From: Algoriphagus alkaliphilus
Lineage (GTDB): Bacteria > Bacteroidota > Bacteroidia > Cytophagales > Cyclobacteriaceae
Assembly: GCF_900103735.1 (NCBI RefSeq)
Contig: NZ_FMXE01000004.1
Coordinates: 62,001 to 126,000, forward strand
Direction of reading: 5' to 3'
DNA length: 64,000 bases
Below the pieces are notes generated by a model, which was not told the origin of the DNA, ran no database searches, and was given only the letters and a program-made list of their open reading frames with translations. The number at the start of each line of letters is the position of its first letter. Position 1 is the stretch's first letter. The position numbers were made by a program, and so were the translations under genes. Of this stretch, positions 61,894-64,000 are shown in pieces.

Positions 61894-62361
61894 ATGTCAC
61901 CCCTAACTCCTCTAAAGCGCGACCCGGCTCTCCGACATCTCAGCCACGACCATCACCATGGACTGTTACTTTGTTGGAAAATCAGACAAGGTTTCAAACT
62001 CAGAATCGAACCCTCACGCATGAAAGTGTATTGTCAATGGTTTTGGGAAAATTACCTGGAAGCCCATTTTGAGGAAGAAGAAAAAGTCATTTTCCCAATA
62101 CTTTCTGAAGAATACCCACTAATCAAGCAGGCATTGAGTGAACATAAAAGACTTAGAAAGCTATTTTCCATATGGGAAGATCCTGAAAAAACTTTGGGTC
62201 AGATCGAAGAGGAACTTGAACGCCATATCCGGTTTGAAGAACGAATACTTTTCCCGGTGATTCAAGAAAAAGCTTCCGTGGAGCAGTTGGAGACAATCGC
62301 CAAATCCGGAGACCGGGAAAAATTTCAAGAAAACGAAAGTGATCCTTTTTGGATTAGGTAA
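61894..62361 (+). CDS. Hemerythrin-domain protein
   Basis: 155 residues. Di-iron ligands are visible as LSHDHHHGLLLCW, EAHFEEEEKVIFPIL, EHKRLRKLF and HIRFEERILFPVIQ. The fold binds O2 or NO at a di-iron site. Twenty-seven bases after the haemoglobin gene, the last gene of the plus-strand oxidase unit and the second hemerythrin-type protein in the island besides RIC. Confidence 0.87.
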   Translation: MSPLTPLKRDPALRHLSHDHHHGLLLCWKIRQGFKLRIEPSRMKVYCQWFWENYLEAHFEEEEKVIFPILSEEYPLIKQALSEHKRLRKLFSIWEDPEKTLGQIEEELERHIRFEERILFPVIQEKASVEQLETIAKSGDREKFQENESDPFWIR

Positions 62362-62364
62362 AAA

Positions 62365-62886
62365 CTAAAGTCTTTTCCAAAATTGGATTTTCTCCAGATA
62401 CTTCATTTCTCGGATATTGCCCTCCTGATAGGGATACAGCCTGTTTTTTGAAAGATTTTTGATCAAAATCGAGACTACGAACAGTGTCAATACTCCTGTT
62501 ATAACTGGATTGATCACATAGAAATAGCCCATTTCCCTCACTTCCTCAGAACCAATGTTTGCAATCATTGCAATGGCACCACCGGGAGGATGCAGTGTTT
62601 TGGTATACTGCATAACCAAAATGGATAAGGAAACCGCCAAAGCCGGCGAAATCCAAATGTAATCCGTACTCGAGAAAAGCTGGTAGACACTGACTTCTAT
62701 GAAAGCTGAGATAATGCTGCCGAAAATCAGTTTTCTGGGTTGGGCAGCGGGGCTATTTGTCATCCCAAAAAGTAAAACTGAGCTTGCTCCAAAGGCCCCA
62801 ATCAGAAAAAGAGCATCAAGATTTCCAATTGCGTAGAAGACATTCTGCATCAATCCAATGCTACCCAATCCCAAAAATGAACCCAC
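62365..62886 (-). CDS. HPP family membrane protein, start uncertain
   Basis: 173 residues from a GTG at 62886. Four hydrophobic helices and the motif LHPPGGAIAMIA (~96-107) define the HPP family, proposed to transport nitrite in chloroplasts. The same frame stays open upstream through ARLIAYRETSHDPIVNLWAF, which matches the usual N-terminus of the family, but no ATG, GTG or TTG exists before a TAA near 62967. So either the GTG is used and the protein lost its first part, or a rare start is used. The break coincides with the end of a truncated methyltransferase gene. It converges with the hemerythrin gene. Confidence 0.75.
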   Translation of the reverse strand: MGSFLGLGSIGLMQNVFYAIGNLDALFLIGAFGASSVLLFGMTNSPAAQPRKLIFGSIISAFIEVSVYQLFSSTDYIWISPALAVSLSILVMQYTKTLHPPGGAIAMIANIGSEEVREMGYFYVINPVITGVLTLFVVSILIKNLSKNRLYPYQEGNIREMKYLEKIQFWKRL

Positions 62887-62951
62887 AAAGGCCCATAGGT
62901 TAACAATTGGATCGTGCGAAGTCTCACGATAGGCAATCAGGCGGGCTTTTC

Positions 62952-63329
62952 TTATTCCCCTTTCCCATTAAGGGAATGAAAAACAGCTCGATAATGCCAA
63001 AGCGAAATTTTTTCTATAGGATGGAAACCGAGAATATTAGAAACGACAAACTTTGCTTGAACTTGCCTTTCCTTGAGACGATGTTTGATCATTTCCAAGG
63101 CTGCCTCAGAAATATCCAAGACCGTAATATCCTGAAAACCATCCGCCAAGAGATAGTCCACTAATTTGCTATCTCCTCCTCCTACATCCAGAATTGCTTC
63201 GTCTTTTGCTAGTTTCGCTTTGCCAATGAAATCCAGGGAAATCTGTGGCTTAGTCTGATGCCATCCGACTTTGGTGGTGTCTTTGGTCTGATAGACGGTT
63301 TCCCAGTGATTTTCCAGCGTAGCTTCCAT
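62952..63329 (-). pseudogene. Class I SAM methyltransferase, C-terminally truncated
   Basis: 125 residues from ATG 63329 (MEATLENHWETVYQTKDTTK...). Motif I ILDVGGGDSKLVDYLL, then ITVLDISEAALEMIKHRL and the family motif here read as WHYRAVFHSLNGKGE, where WHDRAVFHFL is expected, then a stop. The last ~80 residues of the domain are absent and the conserved Asp is Tyr. Directly behind the stop lies the HPP gene without a proper start, so a deletion probably joined them. A second stub of the same family is at 32998-33174. Confidence 0.7.
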
Positions 63330-63488
63330 GGTCAGTTTGATTAGCATCAAGATGAACAGAAAATCACCTGTTTACCGTAACCTTAGTCATAGAGGCAGAA
63401 ATCGATTCCGTAAAACCCCATCGCTGAAGCTTTCATCAATGGCTTGATAACCCGAGATTTATCCAACTCAATATCACTGCTTATCTCT

Positions 63489-64000
63489 ATGAGAAACTCA
63501 CTTTGGCTTATCCTTCTTGGTTCCGCACTATTAGTTGCCTGCACCTCCAGTCCTAAATTCACCCAACCCGATCTTGGCAATCGAACTGCTCCCCTCCTTG
63601 AGATTGAAGAATATAAGTTTAAAGACCTCAACAAAAACGGTACAATTGACCCTTACGAAGACTGGAGACTGCCGGTAGATCAGCGAATAAATGATCTGAT
63701 TGCTCAGATGACTTTGGAAGAAAAAGTCGGTTTTATGTTGATCAGCACCACCCGTCTTGCGGGAGATTTTGCTTTTCAACCCGGAGCTCCCAGAGGAGAA
63801 ATCACATCCGGGTTTAATGAGGAAGATTTGATTCAGCCAAACAATATGTTTACAAGGCAACCCCTTGCCACCCCGCTAATGTCAGCCTCCGGCACGACCA
63901 AAGGTGTCAAAGAGCGTCATCTTCGACACTTCATCCTCAGGGCAAATACCAACGCAGAAATTATGGCTGAATGGAGCAATAACCTGCAAGCTCTTTGTGA
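63489..64000 (+). CDS. GH3 glycoside hydrolase, N-terminal part (partial)
   Basis: Starts at ATG 63489 and runs off the right edge. Lipoprotein signal with C18 in LLVACTSSPK. After a calcium-type segment (KDLNKNGTIDPYEDWRLP) the GH3 opening MTLEEKVGFMLIS appears, then LRHFILRANTNAEIMAEW. GH3 enzymes remove terminal beta-linked glucose, xylose or N-acetylglucosamine, or related sugars; the catalytic Asp lies beyond the window. The signal and lipobox place it in the outer or inner membrane facing the periplasm or outside. It continues the glycan-degrading theme of 25-43 kb. Confidence 0.88.
   Translation, partial: MRNSLWLILLGSALLVACTSSPKFTQPDLGNRTAPLLEIEEYKFKDLNKNGTIDPYEDWRLPVDQRINDLIAQMTLEEKVGFMLISTTRLAGDFAFQPGAPRGEITSGFNEEDLIQPNNMFTRQPLATPLMSASGTTKGVKERHLRHFILRANTNAEIMAEWSNNLQALC

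Noticed and set aside
62952-63329. Complete functional methyltransferase
   Set aside because: The domain stops at the WHxRAVFH motif, about 80 residues short, and the conserved Asp there is Tyr.

Overview
The window reads as chromosome from a Bacteroidota bacterium, most likely of the order Cytophagales and close to Algoriphagus/Cyclobacteriaceae. The phylum follows from the type IX secretion genes porU and porV, SusC/SusD-type proteins, a DUF4494 protein, a Sec-type (clade II) nitrous-oxide reductase with its nos cluster, and multi-gene glycan loci. The family is an inference from overall gene style, not from a search. No rRNA, tRNA, CRISPR array, complete insertion sequence or prophage was seen.

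Layout. 1-11 kb is housekeeping and envelope: two TonB-family proteins (the first cut by the left edge), DUF4494, a membrane patatin-like lipase, an Mpo1-like protein, an FAD oxidoreductase, an NhaC antiporter overlapping a 3'-5' exonuclease, then a cupin / acyltransferase / glycosyltransferase trio. 10.7-17.8 kb is a tight minus-strand operon (MBL hydrolase, pssA, porU, porV, M16-like protein) whose members overlap by 1-4 bases. 17.9-25 kb holds a second FAD oxidoreductase, a large propeller/barrel protein, yicC and an M24 aminopeptidase. 25-43 kb is a glycan-utilisation region under decay: a working sulfatase, PIG-L and YdjC-type deacetylases, sialidase-like proteins, CotH, SusD, and a 732-residue propeller-toroid protein stand beside a deleted sulfatase, a 5'-truncated susC joined to a 3'-truncated sugar-type MFS gene, a methyltransferase stub and an unidentified broken gene. 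A GH3 enzyme begins at the right edge.

43.8-62.4 kb is a nitrogen-oxide and oxygen respiration island. On the minus strand lie ric/ytfE, a heme-copper-oxidase-like protein fused in frame to a lipoprotein cytochrome c, nosZ, a four-helix membrane protein, nosL, nosD, nosF and nosY. On the plus strand lie a quinol-type NO reductase (norZ), an OsmC protein, a cbb3-type oxidase (ccoN plus a ccoO-cytochrome c fusion), three small proteins, a group III truncated haemoglobin and a hemerythrin. Three Rrf2 regulators with the same C-X6-C-X5-C pattern sit inside the island, and a 20-base near-dyad is shared between two of its control regions. Together these genes could reduce NO to N2O and N2O to N2, repair NO-damaged iron centres and respire scarce oxygen.

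The most unusual non-coding feature is a four-unit tandem array at 30371-30774. Its 88-108-base units keep the same hairpin architecture while the stem sequences change. Also notable are an 83-base repeat that begins one base after a TAG stop codon at two unrelated genes, and a MITE-like element after yicC.
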